A DNA stretch of 40,965 nt from positions 81,527-122,491 of the forward strand of contig PAYK01000015.1 of NCBI GenBank assembly GCA_002714805.1. The letters are read 5' to 3'. Numbering within the stretch: the first letter of the stretch is position 1; the number at the start of each line of letters is the position of its first letter. The notes beneath the pieces are model-generated. The model saw only the letters and a list, made by a program, of their open reading frames with translations. It made no database searches and was not told the DNA's origin. Shown here one piece after another: positions 34,234 through 40,965 of this stretch. The stretch comes from Flavobacteriales bacterium (GTDB taxonomy: Bacteria > Bacteroidota > Bacteroidia > Flavobacteriales > UBA7312). The position numbers and the translations under genes were made by a program.

Positions 34234-36576
34234 ATGAAAAAAACTATTTTATCACTTTTTCTTACAATGTTTTTCTTTTCTTTATTTGCACAAGAAAAAT
34301 ACACCTTAAGCGGCTATGTTAAAGATAATGAAACCGGAGAATATCTTATTGGTGCAACCGTTTATTTAAAGGAAAATCTTAAAGGCACTTCAACTAATCA
34401 GTATGGCTTTTATTCAATAACAGTTGAAAAAGGAAACTATTCTGTTATTTATTCTTTTTTAGGCCTAAAAAAAGAAGAAAAAACAATCAAATTAAATAAG
34501 AATTTACGCTTAAATATCTCTCTACAATCTAATGCTATAATTACCAATGAAGTAGTTATTGAATCAGATGGAGCGGATAAAAATATAGCTTCATCTAATA
34601 TGAGCCAAGTAAAAATTGATGTCAAAAACATTAAAAGATTACCTGCTTTTATGGGTGAAGTTGATGTACTAAAAACTATTCAACTACTACCTGGTGTTCA
34701 ATCTTCAGGAGAAGGAAACTCAGGATTTTATGTAAGAGGGGGAGGTCCTGATCAAAACTTAATTTTATTAGATGAAGCTACGGTTTACAATGCTTCTCAC
34801 CTATTTGGTTTTTTCTCTGTATTTAATGCAGACGCTATAAAAGATATAAACTTAATAAAAGGCGGAATGCCAGCTAAATATGGAGGTAGATTAGCTTCTG
34901 TTTTGGATATTTCAATGAAGGAGGGAAATAGTAAAAAGTTTGAAGTTGATGGCGGGCTTGGACTTATTTCATCAAAACTTACATTACAGGGTCCTGTTAA
35001 AAAAGACACTAGTTCCTTTATAATTTCAGGACGTAGGACATATATTGATGTTTTAATTAATCCTTTAATCAATGACACTTCAGCTTTCAAAGGGACTGGC
35101 TACTATTTCTATGATTTAACAACAAAAGTAAATTACCGTATTTCTGATAAAGATCGAATTTTTTTGAGTGGTTATTTTGGAAGAGATGTATTCACTTTCA
35201 GAAATGCTGACAGAGGTTTCAAATTTGACATCCCTTGGGGCAATGCTACCGGATCCATTCGATGGAACCATTTATTTAATGATAAACTTTTTGTTAATAC
35301 ATCTGTAATTTTTAGTGATTATCAGTTTTCTTTTGGAGCAGAACAAAATGACTTTGAATTTAAACTCAACTCTAGTATTACTGATTGGAACACAAAAATT
35401 GACTTTTCATACATACCAAATCTAAAACATAATATCAAATTTGGAACTCACTTTACATATCATACATTTATACCTGGCAGTGTAACAGGACGTTCTGGAG
35501 ATGTATCATTTAATCCTGAGAAAATATTTAAACAATATTCTAATGAAGGTGCTATGTATATCTCAGATGATTTTGAAGTGAATGAGGAATTAAAAATTAA
35601 TGCCGGATTACGTTACTCAAGTTTTCAATTTGGTGGACCTATAACAGTTCGTAATTATCTAAAAAACGAATTTACATTTGACTCAACTAATCATCATAGA
35701 AATCTTGAACCAAGACTGTCAATGCGATATAAAATTGATAAAAACCATTCGTTAAAAACATCATACACCCAAAATTATCAATATATTCATTTAGCATCAT
35801 TATCAAGCGTATCGCTACCAACTGATTTGTGGGTTCCTAGCACCAAAATAGTTAAACCTCAATACGGGAGACAATTTGCAGTAGGCTTTTTCAAAAATTT
35901 ATTAAATGATACATGGGAGACTTCTGTAGAGGCTTACCATAAAAAAATGAAAAATCTCATTGAATATAAAGAAGGTGTGCTACCAGAAGATAATACAAAC
36001 ACTTCTTCTGATGACTCATTTACTTTCGGATCAGGTAATTCTTATGGTCTAGAATTTTTTATAAAAAAAAGATTAGGAAGAACCACAGGATGGTTAGGTT
36101 ACACTATATCTAAAACTACACGCAATTTTGACGACTTAAATAACGGAAACGAATTCCCTGCAAAATATGACCGCACACACGATCTTTCAGTTACAGCAAC
36201 ATATGATATTAATGATAATTGGGTACTATCTGCTGTTTTTGTATACGCAACTGGTAATACACTTACACCGGCGTTAGATCGTTATATAATTGACGGAAAT
36301 ATTTTTACTGAATACGCTAATAGAAATAGTTATAGAATGCCAGAATACCATCGAATGGATGTTTCAGCCACCTATACCAAAAAAAAGCCTGAAAAACGCT
36401 TCAATTCATCTTGGAGCTTTTCTATATACAACATATACAATAGAGCCAACCCCTACTTTATTTATTTTGATTTTGAAGGAGAAGGCAATTTGGCAGAAGG
36501 TGGAATTGATCCTAAAGCATTTCAAATATCCCTTTTCCCTATAATACCTTCAATCACATGGAACTTTAATTTTTAA
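34234..36576 (+). CDS. TonB-dependent receptor with carboxypeptidase-like N-terminal domain
   Basis: A 780-aa outer-membrane receptor. A signal peptide (MKKTILSLFLTMFFFSLFAQ) is followed by a carboxypeptidase-D-regulatory-like domain (about 22-105, GYVKDNETGEYLIGATVYLK). A plug domain comes next (about 130-230, with LPGVQSSGEGNSGFYVRGGG and FNADAIKDINLIKGGMPAKY), then a 22-strand-type barrel. The reading frame continues upstream across the tRNA-Pro on the other strand, so the ATG at 34234 is chosen. This start fits the signal peptide and the promoter. With the DUF4249 lipoprotein immediately after, the pair resembles a receptor/surface-lipoprotein unit for an unknown substrate, not a SusCD pair. 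Confidence 0.92.
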   Translation: MKKTILSLFLTMFFFSLFAQEKYTLSGYVKDNETGEYLIGATVYLKENLKGTSTNQYGFYSITVEKGNYSVIYSFLGLKKEEKTIKLNKNLRLNISLQSNAIITNEVVIESDGADKNIASSNMSQVKIDVKNIKRLPAFMGEVDVLKTIQLLPGVQSSGEGNSGFYVRGGGPDQNLILLDEATVYNASHLFGFFSVFNADAIKDINLIKGGMPAKYGGRLASVLDISMKEGNSKKFEVDGGLGLISSKLTLQGPVKKDTSSFIISGRRTYIDVLINPLINDTSAFKGTGYYFYDLTTKVNYRISDKDRIFLSGYFGRDVFTFRNADRGFKFDIPWGNATGSIRWNHLFNDKLFVNTSVIFSDYQFSFGAEQNDFEFKLNSSITDWNTKIDFSYIPNLKHNIKFGTHFTYHTFIPGSVTGRSGDVSFNPEKIFKQYSNEGAMYISDDFEVNEELKINAGLRYSSFQFGGPITVRNYLKNEFTFDSTNHHRNLEPRLSMRYKIDKNHSLKTSYTQNYQYIHLASLSSVSLPTDLWVPSTKIVKPQYGRQFAVGFFKNLLNDTWETSVEAYHKKMKNLIEYKEGVLPEDNTNTSSDDSFTFGSGNSYGLEFFIKKRLGRTTGWLGYTISKTTRNFDDLNNGNEFPAKYDRTHDLSVTATYDINDNWVLSAVFVYATGNTLTPALDRYIIDGNIFTEYANRNSYRMPEYHRMDVSATYTKKKPEKRFNSSWSFSIYNIYNRANPYFIYFDFEGEGNLAEGGIDPKAFQISLFPIIPSITWNFNF

Positions 36577-36579
36577 AAA

Positions 36580-37737
36580 ATGAAACTACCCATTTACTTA
36601 ATTTTAATCACTACGTTATTATCTTCTTGTGAAAAGTTCTTTGAATTTGAGCAAGAAGTTGATTTTGGACAAAAAAATACGGAAGAAAAATATGTCATAC
36701 AATCTGTTATTCAAACAGGATATCCTGCATATGCATTTGTGACAAAATCTGAACCCTATTTTTCTGCAGTATCACCAAATAATCTTGAAAATATGTTTAT
36801 AACAGATGCTAAAATTACAATTACTGATAGTGAGGGTCAAAGCGTAGAATTAGTTAATATAAATGAAATTCCCTCATTTGGCACTTTAGATTCTATAGCT
36901 CAGATATTTCCAGGATTTTATATTGAATGGCCAATTAGTAATCTGATCTCCATTGATGAATCAGAAATTAATTTTAACAACGGACCATACAATACAATTG
37001 CTAGAAATGGTAAGGAATTTCAGCTAAGCGCTGTAATTAATCAAGATACTCTTTTTGGAAGAACAATTATACCTCATGAACATCTAATTGATAGTTTATG
37101 GTTTGAAATTGATGAATTTGCTCCAAGAGAAAACCTTGGTAATTTCTGGTTTCATTATTCTGACCCTGATACAATGGGAAATACAATTATGATAGAACAT
37201 AAACGACTAGCTCATACGAAGGAAGTATTTTGGGGTGATAACCCTCCAGAAGGAACAGAACCTAACACATATTATGTAAAACAGGTTCAAGATCCACTAT
37301 TTGCTAAAGCACTTTGGGGGAGTGTTAGAAATGACTTTGAAGGATTAAACGGAACATCTTTTGATACCTATTTCCAAAGAGGTACAATAAGTCCACTAAT
37401 TAACAGCTCTTTTGATGAAGTCATCTTTGAACAAGAAGAAAATGGTTATTTTAAGTCGGGTCAGTCTATTAAGGGTCATAAAATCAATGTTTATCCAGAC
37501 ACCGTATTAGTAAGACTTAGCCAAATCGATTATAATTCATATTTATTTTGGCGTTCGGTTGATTTTCAAGCAAGTAGTAATGGTAATCCGTTTGCAGAAC
37601 CAATCAATATACAATCTAATATTGAGAATGGATATGGTGTTTTTTACGGGCAAGCAGCAGTTTATTATAAATTAATAGCTAAAGAAGATACAACATATTT
37701 TGAAAGATATTTCCCAGGAATTACGGAAATATTATAA
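36580..37737 (+). CDS. DUF4249 lipoprotein
   Basis: A 385-aa protein with a lipoprotein signal (MKLPIYLILITTLLSSCEKF, lipobox LSSC with Cys17). The mature part starts with an Ig-like region (KYVIQSVIQTGYPAYAFVTK) that includes DAKITITDSEGQSVEL, and continues with FWFHYSDPDTMGN and LWGSVRNDFEGLNGTSF, all usual for DUF4249 proteins of Bacteroidota. These lipoproteins are commonly encoded directly after a TonB receptor, as here, with three bases between stop and start. A role as the surface partner of that receptor is inferred; the ligand is unknown. Confidence 0.85.
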   Translation: MKLPIYLILITTLLSSCEKFFEFEQEVDFGQKNTEEKYVIQSVIQTGYPAYAFVTKSEPYFSAVSPNNLENMFITDAKITITDSEGQSVELVNINEIPSFGTLDSIAQIFPGFYIEWPISNLISIDESEINFNNGPYNTIARNGKEFQLSAVINQDTLFGRTIIPHEHLIDSLWFEIDEFAPRENLGNFWFHYSDPDTMGNTIMIEHKRLAHTKEVFWGDNPPEGTEPNTYYVKQVQDPLFAKALWGSVRNDFEGLNGTSFDTYFQRGTISPLINSSFDEVIFEQEENGYFKSGQSIKGHKINVYPDTVLVRLSQIDYNSYLFWRSVDFQASSNGNPFAEPINIQSNIENGYGVFYGQAAVYYKLIAKEDTTYFERYFPGITEIL

Positions 37738-37742
37738 ATTTG
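37735..37742 (+). promoter_or_regulatory. -7 promoter box for trxB
   Basis: TAAATTTG matches TAnnTTTG and starts inside the stop codon of the DUF4249 gene, 35 bases before the trxB ATG. It allows trxB to be expressed separately from the receptor operon. Confidence 0.45.
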
Positions 37743-37777
37743 AAAATTATTTTAACAAGTATATTAAACATCATTTT

Positions 37778-38716
37778 ATGTCAGAAAAAGTAGAAAACAT
37801 TGAAGTACTTATAATAGGATCAGGCCCAGCAGGATACACAGCCGCAATTTATGCTGCAAGAGCAGATTTGAAACCTGTTCTTATTCAAGGCCTTCAACCA
37901 GGAGGACAGCTTACAACTACTACAGAAGTTGACAATTATCCTGGTTATCCAAATGGAGTTGATGGTACTAAAATGATGGAGGATTTTAAAGCACAAGCGG
38001 AAAGATTTGACACTGACACAAGATGGGGTATGGTTAGTAAAGTGGATTTTTCTAAACGACCATTTAGAGTAGAAATTGATGGCAATAAAAATGTGTTAGC
38101 ACAATCTGTAATTATTGCAACAGGAGCTTCTGCCAAGTGGCTTGGCATTCCTGATGAAGAAAGACTTAATGGTTTTGGCGTTTCAGCCTGTGCCGTTTGT
38201 GATGGTTTTTTCTATAAAGGTCAAGATGTTGTGGTAGTTGGTGCTGGTGATACAGCAGCTGAAGAAGCTACCTACTTAGCAAAATTGTGTACTAAGGTAA
38301 CTATGCTTGTTCGAAGAGACAAAATGAGAGCCTCTAAAGCTATGCAGAAAAGAGTGTTCAATATGAATAACATTACTGTACTTTTCAACCACGAAACAAA
38401 AAGTATTAATGGTGATAAGGGAGTTGAAAGTGTAACTGCTTACAACAACCAAACTAATGAAGAGACAGTTATTCCTGCAACTGGTTTTTTTGTTGCCATA
38501 GGACACAAACCAAACACCGACCTTTTCAAAGGTCAATTGGATATGGACGATAACGGTTATTTGATAGTGGAAGCTGGAACTTCTAAAACTAAGATAGATG
38601 GTGTTTTTGCAGCTGGTGATGTAGCAGACCATATATACCGTCAAGCAGTAACTTCTGCTGGAACTGGCTGTATGGCAGCATTAGATGCAGAACGTTTTTT
38701 AGCTAGTCAAGAATAA
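37778..38716 (+). CDS. trxB: Thioredoxin-disulfide reductase
   Basis: A 312-aa flavoenzyme that reduces thioredoxin with NADPH. The FAD-binding GSGPAGYTAAIYAARA is at 15-30, the redox-active CAVC at 138-141 in SACAVCDGFF, the NADPH-binding GAGDTAAEEA near 155, and the C-terminal FAD motif GVFAAGDVAD near 280. Starting at the ATG at 37778 gives the standard length; an in-frame extension to 37700 lies within the upstream gene and is rejected. The convergent hypothetical gene ends three bases after its stop. Confidence 0.96.
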   Translation: MSEKVENIEVLIIGSGPAGYTAAIYAARADLKPVLIQGLQPGGQLTTTTEVDNYPGYPNGVDGTKMMEDFKAQAERFDTDTRWGMVSKVDFSKRPFRVEIDGNKNVLAQSVIIATGASAKWLGIPDEERLNGFGVSACAVCDGFFYKGQDVVVVGAGDTAAEEATYLAKLCTKVTMLVRRDKMRASKAMQKRVFNMNNITVLFNHETKSINGDKGVESVTAYNNQTNEETVIPATGFFVAIGHKPNTDLFKGQLDMDDNGYLIVEAGTSKTKIDGVFAAGDVADHIYRQAVTSAGTGCMAALDAERFLASQE

Positions 38717-38719
38717 TAG

Positions 38720-39652
38720 TTATTCATTAATATCAAAATTATAGTTTAAAAGTTTAAAATCTGCAATTTCTGGCTTACTAAAAGGAGTATCCCAAAACCC
38801 ATTGTAATGTATCTTTAATGGAATAAGTTGGTTTTGAATATAGCCCATTTCCACATTCACAATAACATTCAAATCAATTAACCAATAATCGTATTTCATA
38901 ACATATTTTCGATAAACAACATTAAAAGTATTTCTATCAAAATAAGAAACTAATTCCCTAATGAGAACCTCATCTTGTTCCTTTTCAGTCAAATTTTTTT
39001 TCATTCTACACACAAATTCATAACATTCTAATGAGTCTTTATATATTGTTTTTGAAATAATATAATCGTAATACTTCTGCATAGATATATCGAAAACTGC
39101 TAATTTCTCTTTTTTACTGCCTGATCTATTAACTTCTACTGACCCGGGATTAAATATAATGACTTTAGCATCGTTTTCATTTTTTTTATTTGAATCATTA
39201 GAATCAATATCATCGTCATTTGATTTGAACTTGCTAACATTTAGAGTATCTTTTGGAAAAAAAATATAATCAAAAAACTCAGGAGTGTAATATCGATACT
39301 TACCTCGTCTATTGTAAATTTTACCATCATCCTTTTCTGATTCAACTTTAACAACTAAACGATTGTCATTAACTTTATAATGACCATAACGTGTCAAAAA
39401 ACCAATAGATTTATTTGATCTATCAAATATTTCTAACTCGCTTTGGAATTGATGTGAATAATACCTCAAATTTTTGAAACCTTGGTAAAAGGTAGTATCT
39501 GTTTTTACATAATGAATAAATTCTTCAACACTAAATCCAGAACTAACAGCTGATACCATAACAGAATCTAACATAACTGATTTTACAATATCATCTTGGG
39601 ATCTAGATAAAAGACTAAAAAACATAAACAACAAAAAGAGCAAAAATCTCAT
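38720..39652 (-). CDS. Secreted hypothetical protein
   Basis: A 310-aa protein with a signal peptide (MRFLLFLLFMFFSLLSRSQ). The mature part contains EFIHYVKTDTTFYQGFKNLR, a Tyr-rich segment RRGKYRYYTPEFFDYIF, an Asp/Asn-rich linker (about 165-185) and FDISMQKYYDYIISKTIY, pointing to a beta-rich fold like DUF-type proteins seen in Flavobacteriales. No function is known. The open frame continues 17 codons upstream into the RNase P RNA terminator, so the ATG at 39652 is preferred. The promoter box at 39657-39664 ends four bases before it. Confidence 0.7.
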   Translation of the reverse strand: MRFLLFLLFMFFSLLSRSQDDIVKSVMLDSVMVSAVSSGFSVEEFIHYVKTDTTFYQGFKNLRYYSHQFQSELEIFDRSNKSIGFLTRYGHYKVNDNRLVVKVESEKDDGKIYNRRGKYRYYTPEFFDYIFFPKDTLNVSKFKSNDDDIDSNDSNKKNENDAKVIIFNPGSVEVNRSGSKKEKLAVFDISMQKYYDYIISKTIYKDSLECYEFVCRMKKNLTEKEQDEVLIRELVSYFDRNTFNVVYRKYVMKYDYWLIDLNVIVNVEMGYIQNQLIPLKIHYNGFWDTPFSKPEIADFKLLNYNFDINE

Positions 39653-39656
39653 AATA

Positions 39657-39664
39657 CAAATATA
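39657..39664 (-). promoter_or_regulatory. -7 promoter box for the secreted hypothetical gene (leaderless spacing)
   Basis: The minus strand reads TATATTTG, matching TAnnTTTG, ending four bases before the ATG at 39652. It directly continues the T tract of the rnpB terminator. Confidence 0.5.
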
Positions 39665-39689
39665 AAAAAAGCTGCCCACAAGGGGCAGC
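39664..39689 (-). terminator. Rho-independent terminator of RNase P RNA
   Basis: On the minus strand GCTGCCC (39689-39683) pairs with GGGCAGC (39677-39671) around a five-base loop, followed by seven T. It lies directly after the RNase P RNA P1 helix. Confidence 0.85.
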
Positions 39690-39985
39690 ATGTAGTAATT
39701 CATAAGCCGGATTCTGTTATCTTTCGATCTTCATCATTTATCTGAACTAGCTATTACTAACTAGCTATAGCTGTCTACCCCCCAAGATTGAACGAGCAGT
39801 CCCTTTTCTTGGTATACATGACATTGCACCACATAGAGTTTACATGATTTCACTACAGCCGAACTGTACTTGCTTTCTGTTGCACTTGTCCTCACCTTAC
39901 GGCGGACGGATGTTATCCGCTATGCTGCTCTTTGGTGTCCGGACTTTCCTCTTAAACAATAAGCGATGAAGTCCATTACTACATT
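39690..39985 (-). ncRNA. rnpB: RNase P RNA component
   Basis: The catalytic RNA that removes tRNA 5' leaders. The minus strand shows the universal core GAGGAAAGTCCGGACACC (39951-39934) and ACAGAATCCGGCTTATG (39717-39701). The P1 helix forms between ATGTAGTAAT (39984-39975) and ATTACTACAT (39699-39690). At about 296 bases it is shorter than the 350-400 bases of most type A RNAs, so some peripheral helices are probably reduced. It is flanked by a TACTTTTG promoter box and a strong terminator. The exact ends are estimated. Confidence 0.92.
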
Positions 39986-39987
39986 GG

Positions 39988-39995
39988 CAAAAGTA
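39988..39995 (-). promoter_or_regulatory. -7 promoter box for rnpB
   Basis: The minus strand reads TACTTTTG, matching TAnnTTTG, ending four bases before the P1 helix of RNase P RNA, which fits the expected start of transcription. Confidence 0.6.
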
Positions 39996-40015
39996 AAAAA
40001 TACTATCTTAGTACA

Positions 40016-40396
40016 ATGAAAAAAGTGATTTATACTAAAAATGCACCTAAAGCTATAGGTCCATATAGTCAAGCTATTTTAGCTAATAAAACCTTATACA
40101 CCTCAGGTCAAATTGCAATAAATCCTATAAGTGGTGATTTGATTATAAACTCTATTACAAATGAAACACACCAAGTTATGAAAAATCTACAAGCAATTTT
40201 AAAAGCTGCTGACATGAACTTTTCTAATGTTTTGAAGTGTACTATTTTTTTAAAAGATATGAATCATTACACAGATGTCAATTTGGTTTATTCTGAATAC
40301 TTCGATAAAAACCCCCCAGCAAGAGAAGCTGTTCAAGTTAGTTTATTACCAAAAAATGTAAATGTAGAAATATCTCTTATAGCTCATAAATTATGA
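40016..40396 (+). CDS. ridA: RidA family reactive intermediate deaminase
   Basis: A 126-aa protein of the RidA/YjgF/UK114 family, which hydrolyses reactive enamine/imine intermediates of amino acid metabolism, usually as a trimer. Typical segments are APKAIGPYSQAI at 10-21, LYTSGQIAINPISGDL at 27-42, KCTIFLKDMNHYTDVN near 78, and NPPAREAVQVSLLPKNVNVEI near 100, with the conserved Arg in PPAREAV. It diverges from rnpB, with TATCTTAG at 40003-40010 as a one-mismatch promoter box. Its stop overlaps the next ATG (ATGA). Confidence 0.95.
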   Translation: MKKVIYTKNAPKAIGPYSQAILANKTLYTSGQIAINPISGDLIINSITNETHQVMKNLQAILKAADMNFSNVLKCTIFLKDMNHYTDVNLVYSEYFDKNPPAREAVQVSLLPKNVNVEISLIAHKL

Positions 40397-40965
40397 AAAG
40401 AAGACAAGCTATAAAATCATTCATTAGTGCCTCAATCATACCATTTTTACCTTTTAAACACCTATTTGCGCAACAAGAATGCATTACTACAAATGATATT
40501 TTAGGCCCCTATTTTATAGAAGGAGCTCCTAACATTAGCAATATAGCACCTCCTAATATTAAAGTGCCAAGATTATATATTACTGGTACTGTTTATGCTA
40601 AAGATTGTATAACACCTGTTCCAAATGCTCTAATTGATGTGTGGCAAGCGAATAATGATGGTGAATATGAAGATATAAACTTTAGAGGTAAAATCTATAC
40701 AGACGAAGGTGGAAATTATGCTTTTGAAAGTATTCAACCTGGTAAATACTTGAACGGAAGTTATTATAGACCAAGTCATATTCATTATAAAGTTGTCTAT
40801 AAAAATAATCCTGATTTTGTAACCCAATTGTACTTTGAAGGTGATAACTCAATAGACATTGATCCTTGGGCTTCTGACCCATCTGCAGTAGATAGAATTA
40901 TTCCATTGACTATTGATGATAATTCAAATTTAAATGGTGTTTTTGATATATATCTTGACGTTGAA
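40393..40965 (+). CDS. Intradiol ring-cleavage dioxygenase-like protein (partial, 3' cut off)
   Basis: The frame starts at the ATG overlapping the ridA stop and continues for 191 codons to the window edge. It begins MKRRQAIKSFISASIIPFL, a twin-arginine-like signal that may direct Tat export or anchoring. It continues with ILGPYFIEGAP, the beta-sandwich segment PNALIDVWQANNDGEY, and GSYYRPSHIHYKV near residue 132. The last holds the Tyr and His expected among the iron ligands of intradiol dioxygenases (RP-x-HIH). Family members cleave catechol or protocatechuate; exported Bacteroidota versions have unknown substrates. Only the far C-terminus is missing. Confidence 0.85.
   Translation, partial: MKRRQAIKSFISASIIPFLPFKHLFAQQECITTNDILGPYFIEGAPNISNIAPPNIKVPRLYITGTVYAKDCITPVPNALIDVWQANNDGEYEDINFRGKIYTDEGGNYAFESIQPGKYLNGSYYRPSHIHYKVVYKNNPDFVTQLYFEGDNSIDIDPWASDPSAVDRIIPLTIDDNSNLNGVFDIYLDVE

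Noticed and set aside
37700-37777. Longer start for trxB
   Set aside because: The extension lies in the end of the DUF4249 gene; starting at 37778 gives the standard TrxB N-terminus.
39653-39703. Longer start of the secreted hypothetical protein
   Set aside because: The extra 17 codons are in the RNase P RNA 3' end and terminator and would spoil the signal peptide.

Overview
The window looks like ordinary chromosome of a low-GC member of the Bacteroidota, most likely order Flavobacteriales. The evidence is the type IX secretion gene porT next to menG and a TrmH-type methyltransferase, three secreted proteins with T9SS-type C-termini, a TonB receptor/DUF4249 lipoprotein pair, a short primary sigma factor (287 aa), and repeated use of the Bacteroidota -7 promoter box TAnnTTTG. 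No insertion sequence, prophage, CRISPR array or integrated island is visible. A marine or aquatic lifestyle is plausible but not shown.

Layout. 1-5.3 kb: the 5' end of a PASTA protein gene (minus) diverges from ddl and a small conserved-looking gene; then aroQ, xerD, an MFS transporter and a T9SS cargo protein with two fibronectin-III-like repeats. 5.4-14.7 kb: an aspartate aminotransferase-like enzyme, a heptose-7-phosphate-kinase-like sugar kinase, a voltage-sensor-type K+ channel, an SLC12-like transporter, menG, porT, a large FAD oxidoreductase, a membrane zinc-ribbon microprotein and a TrmH/SpoU methyltransferase. 14.8-22.6 kb is a housekeeping block: fbaA-accD, rpsO, pnp, rpoD, rpe, a saccharopine-dehydrogenase-like oxidoreductase, and tmRNA (ssrA). 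22.6-34 kb is more variable: alpha/beta hydrolase, Kazal-domain secreted protein, a photolyase-like protein whose domain order appears reversed, a CotH-family T9SS cargo protein, a DedA/VTT protein, a small lipoprotein, PhzF, a beta-barrel, a CNNM/CorC protein, a MerC-domain protein behind a palindromic operator, and a small Asp-rich tandem-repeat protein. 34-41 kb: tRNA-Pro(GGG), TonB receptor plus DUF4249 lipoprotein, trxB, a secreted hypothetical protein, RNase P RNA, ridA and the start of an intradiol-dioxygenase-like gene cut by the window edge.

How it fits together. Transcription appears to be organised in short units, each with its own TAnnTTTG box. Four genes (ddl, aroQ, the saccharopine-dehydrogenase-like gene and the secreted gene behind rnpB) have this box exactly four bases before the start codon, which predicts leaderless mRNAs. 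Gene packing is tight: five convergent pairs overlap at their 3' ends. PorT belongs to the machine that would export the CTD-bearing proteins encoded at 3.8-5.3, 23.4-24.8 and 26.5-29.1 kb. Gene identities rest on motifs and family resemblance recognised by eye; no database search was run.
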